This document shows positions 1 to 5,872 of a stretch of DNA of 5,872 bases, one piece after another (position 1 is the first letter of the stretch; every line of letters starts with the position of its first letter). A program made the translations under genes and the position numbers. The notes beneath the pieces are model-generated. The model searched no databases, was not told where the DNA came from, and worked only from the letters and a program-made list of their open reading frames with translations. Source of the stretch: Spirochaetaceae bacterium (GTDB lineage: Bacteria > Spirochaetota > Spirochaetia > DSM-2461); assembly GCA_016342385.1 (NCBI GenBank), contig JAEINM010000273.1, positions 1 through 5,872 of the forward strand. The letters are read 5' to 3'.

Positions 1-1595
1 TATTAACTGATTTTCAGCTGTTCAACAAATCCGTACCCATTTCCGAAGATTCCCCATTGAAACAACATATCAGTTTCACTGAAGAGATAGCACTGACTCA
101 TGAGCAGTCTGTATTCAGTTTAAAATTTTCCTCATTAAATTTTCTCTATCCTGAGAAGAATCAATATGCCTATTTTATGGAGGGAATTGATAAGGATTGG
201 ATATATGTCGATAGCAGTCAGAGATTTGCAACTTATACTAATCTTGACCCGGGAGAATACCGCTTTAATGTAAAAGGATCTAATAATGATGGGATATGGA
301 ATGATCAGGGAGTCTCTGTTCAGATAAAAATCCTTCCACCCTGGTGGGAATCCTGGTGGGCTATTTTTATGTATATCCTCATAATTGTATCTATTGTTTT
401 TTTGATAATTACATTCAGGACTTCTACTTTGAAAAAAACAAAAGAGGGATTGGAGCAACTGATTGACTCTATGCCTTCCATACTGATAGGGGTCGAGTCC
501 AGCGGGAAAATTACTCACCTGAATCAAACTGCTAAAGAGATGATGGGAATTTTGGGTACTGATGTTATAGGAAAGAATTTTTTTGATGTTTTTACTCAGA
601 TGGAATCAGAAAGAGAAATGATAAGAAAGAGCATCATTACAGGAGAAACTAAAAAAGAATTAAAGAAATCCCGCATGACGGAAAATGGAATTAAATATGA
701 AAATCTGACAGTTTTTCCCTTTATTGCCAATGGTGTAAAAAATGCGGTAATCCGAATTGATGATGTAACCGAATCGGTCCGAATGGAAGAGACCATGATT
801 CAGAATGAAAAAATCCTTTCTGTCGGTGGACTTGCCGCGGGGATGGCTCATGAAATTAATAATCCTCTTGCCGGAATTATTCAGACAACGAGTGTCCTCG
901 CTAACCGGATAGGTCAGGATCTTAATTTACAGAAGAATCGGGAGGCCGCGGAAAGAGCCGGGACTTCAATAGAAGCGATCAAAAAATATATGGATTCAAG
1001 AGATATTCCCCGGATGCTGGATGCTATAAAAGAATCGGGAAAAAGGGTTTCATCTATTGTGGGGAACATGCTTAGTTTTGCCCGAAAAGGGGAAGGGGAA
1101 AAGAGCTCCCATTCAATGATGGAAATTATCCATAAAACCTTGAAGCTGGCTTCAACAGATTATGATCTGAAACGACAATATGATTTTAAGACGATAGAGA
1201 TTAAAAAAGAGTATTCTGAAAATCTTCCTCTAATTATATGTGAAGAAGCAAAAATCCAGCAGGTCCTGCTTAATATATTTAGAAACGGGGCTGAAGCTAT
1301 GCATGAATCACAAACTGAAAATCCCGGTTTCATTATACGACTATATTCAGAACAGGAACAGCATAGGTTGATTTTGGAGATTGAAGATAATGGTCCGGGG
1401 ATCTCTGAAGAGATTCGCAGGAGAATATTTGAACCTTTTTTTACAACAAAACCAATAGGTATTGGTACCGGACTGGGATTGAGTATTTCTTATTTCATAA
1501 TTACTGTTAATCATAATGGAGAGATGTCAGTTGAATCTACTCCCGGGATTGGAACTAAGTTTGTTATAAGTCTTCCAATAGAACCGGCTGATTAG
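1..1595 (+). CDS. Sensor histidine kinase, propeller/Y_Y_Y type (3' part; 5' end outside window)
   Basis: The reading frame is open from the left edge (first full codon at 3), so the TTG at 57 is not the real start. The first visible residues, LTDFQLFNKSVPI, are typical of the junction between a two-component regulator propeller and the Y_Y_Y domain, so a periplasmic beta-propeller is inferred upstream. In order: Y_Y_Y sensor domain (about 140-332, with YAYFMEGIDKDW and NLDPGEYRF), one membrane helix (about 360-416, after the WWESWW aromatic belt), PAS domain (about 447-776), HisKA helix with MAHEINNP and phospho-accepting His at 849-851, then an HATPase domain. The ATPase has the N box LLNIFRN (catalytic Asn 1284-1286), G1 box EDNGPG (Asp 1386-1388), F box FEPFFTTK and G2 box GTGLGLS. 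All catalytic motifs are intact. No receiver domain follows the ATPase, so phosphate must pass to a separate regulator not seen here. The signal is unknown. The next gene follows 70 bases downstream on the same strand. Confidence 0.93.
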   Translation, partial: LTDFQLFNKSVPISEDSPLKQHISFTEEIALTHEQSVFSLKFSSLNFLYPEKNQYAYFMEGIDKDWIYVDSSQRFATYTNLDPGEYRFNVKGSNNDGIWNDQGVSVQIKILPPWWESWWAIFMYILIIVSIVFLIITFRTSTLKKTKEGLEQLIDSMPSILIGVESSGKITHLNQTAKEMMGILGTDVIGKNFFDVFTQMESEREMIRKSIITGETKKELKKSRMTENGIKYENLTVFPFIANGVKNAVIRIDDVTESVRMEETMIQNEKILSVGGLAAGMAHEINNPLAGIIQTTSVLANRIGQDLNLQKNREAAERAGTSIEAIKKYMDSRDIPRMLDAIKESGKRVSSIVGNMLSFARKGEGEKSSHSMMEIIHKTLKLASTDYDLKRQYDFKTIEIKKEYSENLPLIICEEAKIQQVLLNIFRNGAEAMHESQTENPGFIIRLYSEQEQHRLILEIEDNGPGISEEIRRRIFEPFFTTKPIGIGTGLGLSISYFIITVNHNGEMSVESTPGIGTKFVISLPIEPAD

Positions 1596-1665
1596 TTTTT
1601 TATTCTTAGGATGGATTTTAATTTTATTGATATCATCACCTGCCGATAATAAGGCAGTGGTAACT

Positions 1666-2448
1666 ATGAAATTATTTCCGAAACGCAAACAGAAACTAAA
1701 AAAACCAGAAATTGATGCAGTAATAGATAAAATCCGGGGTGAGTATGACAAATATATTGTTACTTTCCACAAACCGGCCACGCTTAAACAGGCCTTTGAG
1801 AACAGGTATAGAACGGCTCTCATAGAAGGCATGGATATAGAGCGCTTTCTCAATGAAGAGATCGCCGCTGTTCAATCGATTTTTATCCATCAGAAAAAAA
1901 TCGATAAAGAAAAAAAGACCGAGCAGGAAAAAGAAAGACAGAAAGCCCTGAGAAAGAACCAGCCTGATTTTGCAGATCAGGTTCTGAAAAAACTCAAGGA
2001 TAAAATTATTGTTTATCCCGCTTTAAAATTCCATAAAGATGCCTCTTATGAAATAACACATCTCTATGGAGCAATCTGGAAATTTGAAAAACAGCATTGG
2101 CCTTCTATCGATAACTTTATTTCGGAAAACCAGAGTTGGGCTCTACGGGGAGAAAAAAAAGATTTTAATAATGAGATCTGGCGATTTATTCCTTCCGGTG
2201 AAAATGGAATTCCTGTCGTTCTTGAACGATATTATTTCATGTTGAACAGGTCTGATACTCCTCTCAAAGAAATATCCTATGAAGCACAGCAATGTATTAA
2301 ACAGGCTGCATTTCTCTTAAATGATATTCTCTGGAGTTGTAATCAGATAATAAAGACGGGAATAGACAGTAATATCATTGAAAAAAATCTTATTTATGTC
2401 CAGAATATTGTAGAAGACTTTAGAATTAAAGATTTGAAAAATCGATAA
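1666..2448 (+). CDS. Unrecognised lysine-rich soluble protein upstream of trxA
   Basis: I do not recognise this family and assign no function. From the ATG at 1666 it is 260 residues. The N-terminus is strongly basic (MKLFPKRKQKLKK), with no signal peptide or membrane segment, so a cytosolic location is inferred. Residues about 66-115 are a highly charged helical stretch (KEKKTEQEKERQK) that may form a coiled coil. The C-terminal half (about 125-255) is richer in aromatics (HLYGAIWKFEKQHW, ERYYFMLN) and looks like a folded, mostly helical domain. Start choice is uncertain: a TTG at 1627 extends the frame by 13 codons and a GTG lies at 1657. I prefer the ATG at 1666, although its only Shine-Dalgarno-like sequence (AAGG, 1651-1654) is distant and sits in a small hairpin. 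The stop is 17 bases before the thioredoxin ATG, which suggests co-transcription with trxA. Base composition resembles its neighbours, so nothing points to recent transfer. Confidence 0.82.
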   Translation: MKLFPKRKQKLKKPEIDAVIDKIRGEYDKYIVTFHKPATLKQAFENRYRTALIEGMDIERFLNEEIAAVQSIFIHQKKIDKEKKTEQEKERQKALRKNQPDFADQVLKKLKDKIIVYPALKFHKDASYEITHLYGAIWKFEKQHWPSIDNFISENQSWALRGEKKDFNNEIWRFIPSGENGIPVVLERYYFMLNRSDTPLKEISYEAQQCIKQAAFLLNDILWSCNQIIKTGIDSNIIEKNLIYVQNIVEDFRIKDLKNR

Positions 2449-2454
2449 ATTCAT

Positions 2455-2460
2455 AGGAGA
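2455..2460 (+). promoter_or_regulatory. Ribosome binding site of trxA
   Basis: AGGAGA lies five bases before the ATG at 2466. It is the strongest Shine-Dalgarno match on the left half of the window, and it contrasts with the weak one of the preceding gene. This suggests that trxA is translated more efficiently than its upstream partner. Confidence 0.75.
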
Positions 2461-2465
2461 TAATC

Positions 2466-2786
2466 ATGTCATATATAAAATTAACAGATGAGAATTTTGA
2501 ACAGGAAGTTCTCAAGTCAGATATACCGGTCCTTGTAGATTTCTGGGCGGAATGGTGCGTCCCCTGTAAAATGCTCGGACCGGTTATTGAAGAGCTGGCC
2601 GATGAATATGCAGGGAAAGTGAAAATCTGTAAGCTCGATGTCGATGATGCACCTTCAACAGCGGGACAATTCAGTGTTCAGAGCATTCCCACTATTATGG
2701 TTTTCAATAAAGGTGAACAGGTTACACAGACACTTGGAGCTCAGCCGAAAGATGTCATTGTAAAATTATTTGCTGATCTGATATAA
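2466..2786 (+). CDS. trxA: Thioredoxin
   Basis: Small cytosolic thiol-disulfide oxidoreductase that passes electrons from thioredoxin reductase to target disulfides such as those of ribonucleotide reductase and peroxiredoxins. The 106 residues match the normal length of a single-domain bacterial thioredoxin and carry no signal peptide. Visible hallmarks are the buried Asp25 in VLVDFWAEW, the redox site C31-V-P-C34 followed by Lys35, the KLDVDD strand, and cis-Pro75 in SIPT. The active site reads WCVPCK rather than the common WCGPCK; Val in the Gly position may shift redox potential or partner choice, which is an inference. A third cysteine (Cys55, in KVKICKLD) is outside the active site. The start is fixed by a good Shine-Dalgarno at 2455. 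The gene sits 17 bases after the unrecognised gene and ends in front of a convergent lipoprotein gene. Thioredoxin reductase is not in the window. Confidence 0.97.
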   Translation: MSYIKLTDENFEQEVLKSDIPVLVDFWAEWCVPCKMLGPVIEELADEYAGKVKICKLDVDDAPSTAGQFSVQSIPTIMVFNKGEQVTQTLGAQPKDVIVKLFADLI

Positions 2787-2795
2787 TTCGTAATT

Positions 2796-2812
2796 GCGGG
2801 TTTGAAACCCGC
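2796..2812. terminator. GC-rich hairpin after trxA, possible terminator
   Basis: A perfect 7-bp stem, GCGGGTT paired with AACCCGC around a TGA triloop, begins ten bases after the trxA stop. Position and stability suit a transcription terminator. There is no T tract on either side, so it is not a canonical intrinsic terminator; it may act as a 3' end stabiliser or simply be a palindromic repeat. Confidence 0.4.
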
Positions 2813-2834
2813 TAAATCATAACCTGACCTTGCG

Positions 2835-2900
2835 ATATTCCGTACACGGGCAATCCTATATTCCGTAGGGGACGGTCGCAACCTTCCCCTACGGAATATA
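2835..2900. repeat. Palindromic repeat cluster between convergent genes
   Basis: A perfect 16-bp inverted repeat has its left arm at 2857-2872 (TATATTCCGTAGGGGA) and its right arm at 2885-2900, with a 12-base loop at 2873-2884. The arm motif ATATTCCGTA occurs a third time as a direct copy at 2835-2844. A further short inverted pair (TTGCGA 2830-2835, TCGCAA 2876-2881) could pair alternatively with the loop. No T tract follows the hairpin in either direction. The right arm contains the stop codon and last codons of the lipoprotein gene. It may be a bidirectional transcription barrier or a member of a short palindromic repeat family; the sequence alone does not decide. Confidence 0.7.
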
Positions 2901-3899
2901 CACATTATCGGAATTGGCCTGACCGAAACTCTTTTCTCCCGTCGGGACAATATGCCAATCGCTTTTATTGTTGGAATCCCCTGATAAACTATTCCGGCCG
3001 ATTGATCTGGTTCCTGTTGTTCCTTCAGAATTGACAGCATCTTCAGGCCGGATAAATCCATCTGTGTTTTTCCATGCACTCAGAAAGGACAGTTCTTCTA
3101 TCATGCCGATTGTTGAAGCGGTCCACCCATGATAATCTTCACTGTCAGCGGTTATTCTATTTGAATAGGCTACAGCGTCTATTATCTCTCCGAATGGGTT
3201 TGTGTATAGACTGATTACACCGTTCTTTCCGGAGATCGGTTTATCTCCATCAACCCATAAATCCCAGGCCAGGTCGGAGGAGAGTTTTCCCGTTGAAGCG
3301 GTTTTGTCTTTTGTTTCTGAAATATCACCTTCTGTCCCCTCTGGGCGCATATGAATGATAATGTAGTCTCCTTGAAGTATATCGAGAGAGGGTAGAATAT
3401 ATTCTTCACTAAAATTATCAGCTGTACCCAGATACAATGTCACACCAGCTGTATTCCCCGGGCCCACTGCATATAATTCTATTGTATCGGGATTATTGCC
3501 ACTTCCCTCGGGATTGAATTCATTTATCAGCAGGGGAGGTCTTTCGGGATTCCATCCGTAATAGTGAAAAATAAATGAAAGCAAATTCCCCTTTGAATCA
3601 CTCACAATGCTGCGGAATTTATACATTTTTCCGGGAATTTGTTGCTCCAGAAAATAAAAAATAATGCTGTTTTCTTCTGTAGTCCATTTTTCAAGGGGCA
3701 GTGCGGGATCGCATTTGTAGTCATTTCCACTGAATAAAACCGGTTCATCAAAGGTAATGGTAAGAGAGTCTCCCCTATTGATTTCAATATTCTGAAGCAC
3801 TGGCGGGTGAAGGTCAATGTTCAAAAAACTGTTCTCATTATTAAACGGCTCCCTGCAGGATATGAAAAGAATTATTATTGCCACAGTAATTGGTTTCAT
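2889..3899 (-). CDS. Predicted lipoprotein with lamin-tail (LTD) domain
   Basis: Complete 336-residue protein predicted to be exported and lipid-anchored. Residues 1-14 are a hydrophobic leader ending LFIS before Cys15. This is a relaxed lipobox of the kind seen in spirochaetes, with Phe rather than Leu at -3, so lipidation is likely but not certain. Residues about 31-115 resemble a bacterial Ig-like domain of the SbsA/Big_5 kind (HPPVLQNIEI, LTITFDEPV). Residues about 121-250 fit the lamin-tail domain: LLINEFNP, PDTIELYA, GDYIIIHM, NGVISLY and GEIIDAVAY. The tail carries TTGTRSIGR and DWHIVPTGEKSFGQAN, which resembles the ends of other LTD proteins. The LTD is a beta-sandwich found in surface proteins and secreted nucleases, but no nuclease or other catalytic domain is visible, so a binding or structural role is inferred. 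The start is supported by AGGGGA at 3905-3910. It is divergent from glmS and convergent with trxA. Confidence 0.88.
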   Translation of the reverse strand: MKPITVAIIILFISCREPFNNENSFLNIDLHPPVLQNIEINRGDSLTITFDEPVLFSGNDYKCDPALPLEKWTTEENSIIFYFLEQQIPGKMYKFRSIVSDSKGNLLSFIFHYYGWNPERPPLLINEFNPEGSGNNPDTIELYAVGPGNTAGVTLYLGTADNFSEEYILPSLDILQGDYIIIHMRPEGTEGDISETKDKTASTGKLSSDLAWDLWVDGDKPISGKNGVISLYTNPFGEIIDAVAYSNRITADSEDYHGWTASTIGMIEELSFLSAWKNTDGFIRPEDAVNSEGTTGTRSIGRNSLSGDSNNKSDWHIVPTGEKSFGQANSDNVYIP

Positions 3900-3977
3900 G
3901 ATTGTCCCCTTTGTAGTAATATATACAGAGAATGTGGGCTCTCCCGCTTCAATTGATAGTAAAACAGGAGAAAATAT
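3900..3977. promoter_or_regulatory. Divergent promoter region of the lipoprotein gene and glmS
   Basis: These 78 bases must hold the leaders, and probably promoters, of both divergent genes. An AT-rich block at 3917-3925 (TAATATATA) could serve as a -10 element on either strand, but I find no convincing -35 hexamer at normal spacing for either direction, so no exact promoter is called. Part of either promoter may lie inside the opposing gene's start. The minus-strand ribosome site is AGGGGA at 3905-3910 and the plus-strand site is CAGGAG at 3965-3970. The glmS leader is too short to contain a glmS-type ribozyme. Confidence 0.45.
3965..3970 (+). promoter_or_regulatory. Ribosome binding site of glmS
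   Basis: CAGGAG ends seven bases before the ATG at 3978. This fixes the glmS start so that Cys2 becomes the N-terminal catalytic residue after methionine removal. Confidence 0.75.
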
Positions 3978-5801
3978 ATGTGTGGAATCGTTGGGTATTG
4001 CGGAGATAAGCTGGCTTCTGAGGTTCTGTTATCCGGCCTTAAAAGACTGGAATATCGAGGGTACGATTCCTCGGGAATCAGTGTAAACAGTGGTAACAAG
4101 CTCTCTATCATTAAAAAAACAGGTAAAATCAAGAATTTGAGGGACGCTGTTCCGGAGAATCTACCGGGACATTTCGGTATAGGTCATACCAGATGGGCGA
4201 CCCATGGTGGTGTAACAGATATTAATGCACATCCGCACTCCGATAGTTCTGAAAAAATCGCTGTGGTTCACAATGGTATTATCGAGAATTATACAGGACT
4301 GAAGGAGAAACTTCTCCGTGAAGGATATGTCTTCAAGTCTGAAACCGACTCAGAGGTTCTTGCGCATCTCATTTCCAAATTTTATGAGGGAGACCTCGAA
4401 TCAGCAGTAAAATCAGCATTATCTCTGGTAAAGGGGACCTATGGGATCATCGTTATGCATGCCGATAAGGACAATGAATTGATAGGCGCCAGAAATGGTT
4501 CACCTCTCGTTTTGGGTATCGGCGATGATGAAATGTTTCTCGCTTCAGATGTTTCAGCCATATTGGCTTATACCAAGCAGGTTGTCTATTTTGAAGACGG
4601 TGAAGTTGTTAAAGTCACATCAAAGGGATTTACGACATCTGATCTTAAAAATAATAGAGTCAGCAAAGACATGGAGAACATTTCCTGGGAATTGGAAGAG
4701 ATGGAGAAGGGGAAATTTTCGACCTATATGGAGAAAGAGATTCATGAGCAGGTGGAATCCATCCCCAGAGCCATGAAAGGTCGAATTAATGAGGATCTTG
4801 CAACAGCTGTTCTCGGTGGATTAAATATGACAGGTAGAGAATTACTCGATGTGGAACGGGTAAAGATTATTGCTGCCGGGACTTCCTATTACGCCGGTCA
4901 GGTGGCATCCTATATAATCGAATCATTGGCGAGAATACCCAGTAGTGCTGAACTGGCATCGGAATTCCGTTATAGAAACCCTGTCGTTGAGAAAAATACT
5001 CTCTATTTTGCCATCTCTCAGTCAGGTGAGACTATCGATACACTTTTTGCCTTGAGAGAAATCAAACGGAAAGGGGGTAGGGTCCTCGGGATTTGCAATG
5101 TTGTCGGTTCCACTATTCCCAGAGAATCCGATGGCGGTGTTTACATTCACTCCGGCCCGGAGATCTCTGTGGCTTCCACAAAAGCTTTTACATCTCAAAT
5201 CACAGCCTTGTATCTTTTTGCTATCCATATGGCCAGAATGAGAGATATGTCTCAGTCGTCTGGGGCAGCTTTTCTCAAAGATCTGAATATTATACCAGAG
5301 GCAATAACTGATATACTCAATAGAAAAGCAGAATTACAGAAAATAGCTGAAAAGTATGCTCATTACCCCAATTTCCTTTTCCTCGGTAGAGGAATTAATT
5401 GCCCTGTAGCTATGGAGGGCGCGCTTAAACTGAAAGAAGTTTCGTATATTCATGCTGAAGGGTATAGTGCGGCAGAGATTAAACACGGACCTATTGCCTT
5501 GATTAATGAAAAAACGCCTTCAATGTTCCTTGTTCCCGATGATCATATGAGGGAAAAAATAGTCTCTAATATGAAAGAGGTTAAGGCCCGAAATGGCAAA
5601 GTTCTCGCCATCGCTGTCAAAGGCGATAAAGAGGTTGAAGATATTGCCGATGAAGTTTTTTATGTGAGTAAAACACATGAAAATCTATATCCCTATCTGA
5701 TGGTTGTTCCCCTGCAGCTTTTTTCATATTTTTGTGCCATGGAACTGCACCGCGATGTGGACCAGCCCAGAAATCTGGCTAAGTCTGTTACGGTAGAATA
5801 A
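3978..5801 (+). CDS. glmS: Glutamine:fructose-6-phosphate aminotransferase (isomerising)
   Basis: Cytosolic enzyme making glucosamine-6-phosphate and glutamate from fructose-6-phosphate and glutamine, the first committed step to UDP-GlcNAc for peptidoglycan and other amino-sugar polymers. It is complete at 607 residues, close to the usual bacterial length of about 610. The N-terminal class II glutaminase (1 to about 220) has the nucleophile Cys2 in MCGIVGY, then EYRGYDSSG, HTRWATHG (70-77), HNGIIENY (98-105), SETDSEV (121-127) and ARNGSPLVLG. Two SIS sugar-isomerase domains follow: SIS1 about 290-425, with AAGTSYYAG and SQSGETIDT (348-355), and SIS2 about 455-595, with FLGRG and MEGALKLKEVSYIHAEGYSA. 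By comparison with the E. coli enzyme, isomerase residues Glu487, His503 (KHGP) and Lys602 in the C-tail DQPRNLAKSVTVE are present. No truncation or frameshift is seen. It is transcribed alone, divergent from the lipoprotein gene. Control by a glmS ribozyme is not supported. Confidence 0.98.
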   Translation: MCGIVGYCGDKLASEVLLSGLKRLEYRGYDSSGISVNSGNKLSIIKKTGKIKNLRDAVPENLPGHFGIGHTRWATHGGVTDINAHPHSDSSEKIAVVHNGIIENYTGLKEKLLREGYVFKSETDSEVLAHLISKFYEGDLESAVKSALSLVKGTYGIIVMHADKDNELIGARNGSPLVLGIGDDEMFLASDVSAILAYTKQVVYFEDGEVVKVTSKGFTTSDLKNNRVSKDMENISWELEEMEKGKFSTYMEKEIHEQVESIPRAMKGRINEDLATAVLGGLNMTGRELLDVERVKIIAAGTSYYAGQVASYIIESLARIPSSAELASEFRYRNPVVEKNTLYFAISQSGETIDTLFALREIKRKGGRVLGICNVVGSTIPRESDGGVYIHSGPEISVASTKAFTSQITALYLFAIHMARMRDMSQSSGAAFLKDLNIIPEAITDILNRKAELQKIAEKYAHYPNFLFLGRGINCPVAMEGALKLKEVSYIHAEGYSAAEIKHGPIALINEKTPSMFLVPDDHMREKIVSNMKEVKARNGKVLAIAVKGDKEVEDIADEVFYVSKTHENLYPYLMVVPLQLFSYFCAMELHRDVDQPRNLAKSVTVE

Positions 5802-5806
5802 ATCCA

Positions 5807-5844
5807 TTGTTGTAGAGACAAGGCATGCCTTATCTCTACAACAA
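5807..5844. repeat. 38-nt near-perfect palindrome after glmS
   Basis: The two 19-base arms (5807-5825 and 5826-5844) are inverse complements except for C5819 against A5832, and the centre is GCATGC. In a minus-strand transcript that pair would be a G-U wobble, so the hairpin folds fully in that direction. It starts five bases after the glmS stop. There is no T tract, so it is a poor fit to an intrinsic terminator. The TTGTAGAGAC arm resembles dispersed short palindromic repeats known from many bacterial genomes; membership in such a family is an inference. Confidence 0.7.
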
Positions 5845-5868
5845 ATTGCGTCTCTACAACAAATTAAA
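5833..5868. repeat. 18-base tandem repeat overlapping the palindrome arm
   Basis: TCTCTACAACAAATT occurs at 5833-5847 and again at 5851-5865, so the right outer arm of the palindrome is duplicated with an 18-base period (units ending GCG and AAA). The second copy has TTGCG before it, which resembles the inside of a second, truncated palindrome. The array may continue past the right edge of the window. Confidence 0.7.
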
Positions 5869-5872
5869 TTAT

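Noticed and set aside
57..59. TTG as start codon of the kinase
   Set aside because: The frame is open to the window edge and the residues before it match the conserved propeller/Y_Y_Y junction, so the gene starts upstream of the window.
135..527. Minus-strand ORF of 130 codons within the kinase gene
   Set aside because: It lies wholly antisense to strongly conserved kinase domains, with no ribosome site or recognisable domain.
1527..1853. Minus-strand ORF across the kinase end and the next gene
   Set aside because: It is antisense to two plus-strand coding regions with no domain signal; treated as chance open frame.
2741..3079. Minus-strand ORF spanning the end of trxA and the trxA-lipoprotein gap
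   Set aside because: It overlaps two well-supported genes in other frames, runs through the palindromes and shows no recognisable domain.
3900..3977. glmS ribozyme or riboswitch in the glmS leader
   Set aside because: Only 78 bases separate the divergent starts, part of that is the other gene's leader, and no ribozyme core is recognisable.
3817..4086. Plus-strand ORF, with an inner ATG at 3862 and a hydrophobic N-terminus that looks like a small membrane protein
   Set aside because: It is antisense to the lipoprotein start, runs through the divergent leader and overlaps the first 109 bases of glmS in another frame. Its hydrophobic run mirrors the lipoprotein signal peptide region. Both flanking genes are well supported, so this is a shadow.
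5807..5868. Start of a CRISPR array
   Set aside because: The repeated unit is only 15-18 bases with no spacers of regular length and no cas genes nearby; a palindromic element with a duplicated arm fits better.

Overview
The window looks like ordinary chromosome from a moderately AT-rich, Gram-negative-type bacterium, most likely a spirochaete. This assignment is an inference. It rests on a large membrane sensor kinase of the propeller/Y_Y_Y type, a predicted lipoprotein with a relaxed lipobox and a lamin-tail domain, and the overall codon character. No rRNA or other firm taxonomic marker is present.

Layout, left to right. (1) Positions 1-1595, plus strand: the 3' part of a sensor histidine kinase gene that enters from the left edge, with Y_Y_Y domain, one membrane helix, PAS, phosphoacceptor helix and ATPase. 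(2) 1666-2448, plus: a lysine-rich, soluble protein of about 260 residues that I do not recognise. (3) 2466-2786, plus: thioredoxin with the active site WCVPCK. These three are co-directional; genes 2 and 3 are 17 bases apart and probably co-transcribed. (4) 2787-2888: a short convergent intergenic region packed with inverted repeats. (5) 2889-3899, minus: a predicted exported lipoprotein with an Ig-like N-terminal part and a lamin-tail (LTD) domain; its stop codon lies inside an arm of a perfect 16-bp inverted repeat. (6) 3900-3977: a 78-base divergent promoter/leader region. (7) 3978-5801, plus: complete glmS, glutamine:fructose-6-phosphate aminotransferase. (8) 5802-5872: a 38-nt near-perfect palindrome followed by an 18-base tandem duplication of its outer arm.

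The genes do not form one obvious pathway. GlmS starts amino-sugar synthesis for peptidoglycan and other envelope glycans, and the divergently transcribed lipoprotein is also predicted to be an envelope component. Thioredoxin is a cytosolic thiol-disulfide reductant, and the kinase senses an unknown signal; its partner regulator is not in view. I see no phage, CRISPR, transposase, tRNA or rRNA. I found no convincing novel multi-gene system. The points most worth following are the palindromic intergenic elements, the unrecognised gene next to trxA, the lamin-tail lipoprotein and the kinase's long dimerisation-domain spacer.
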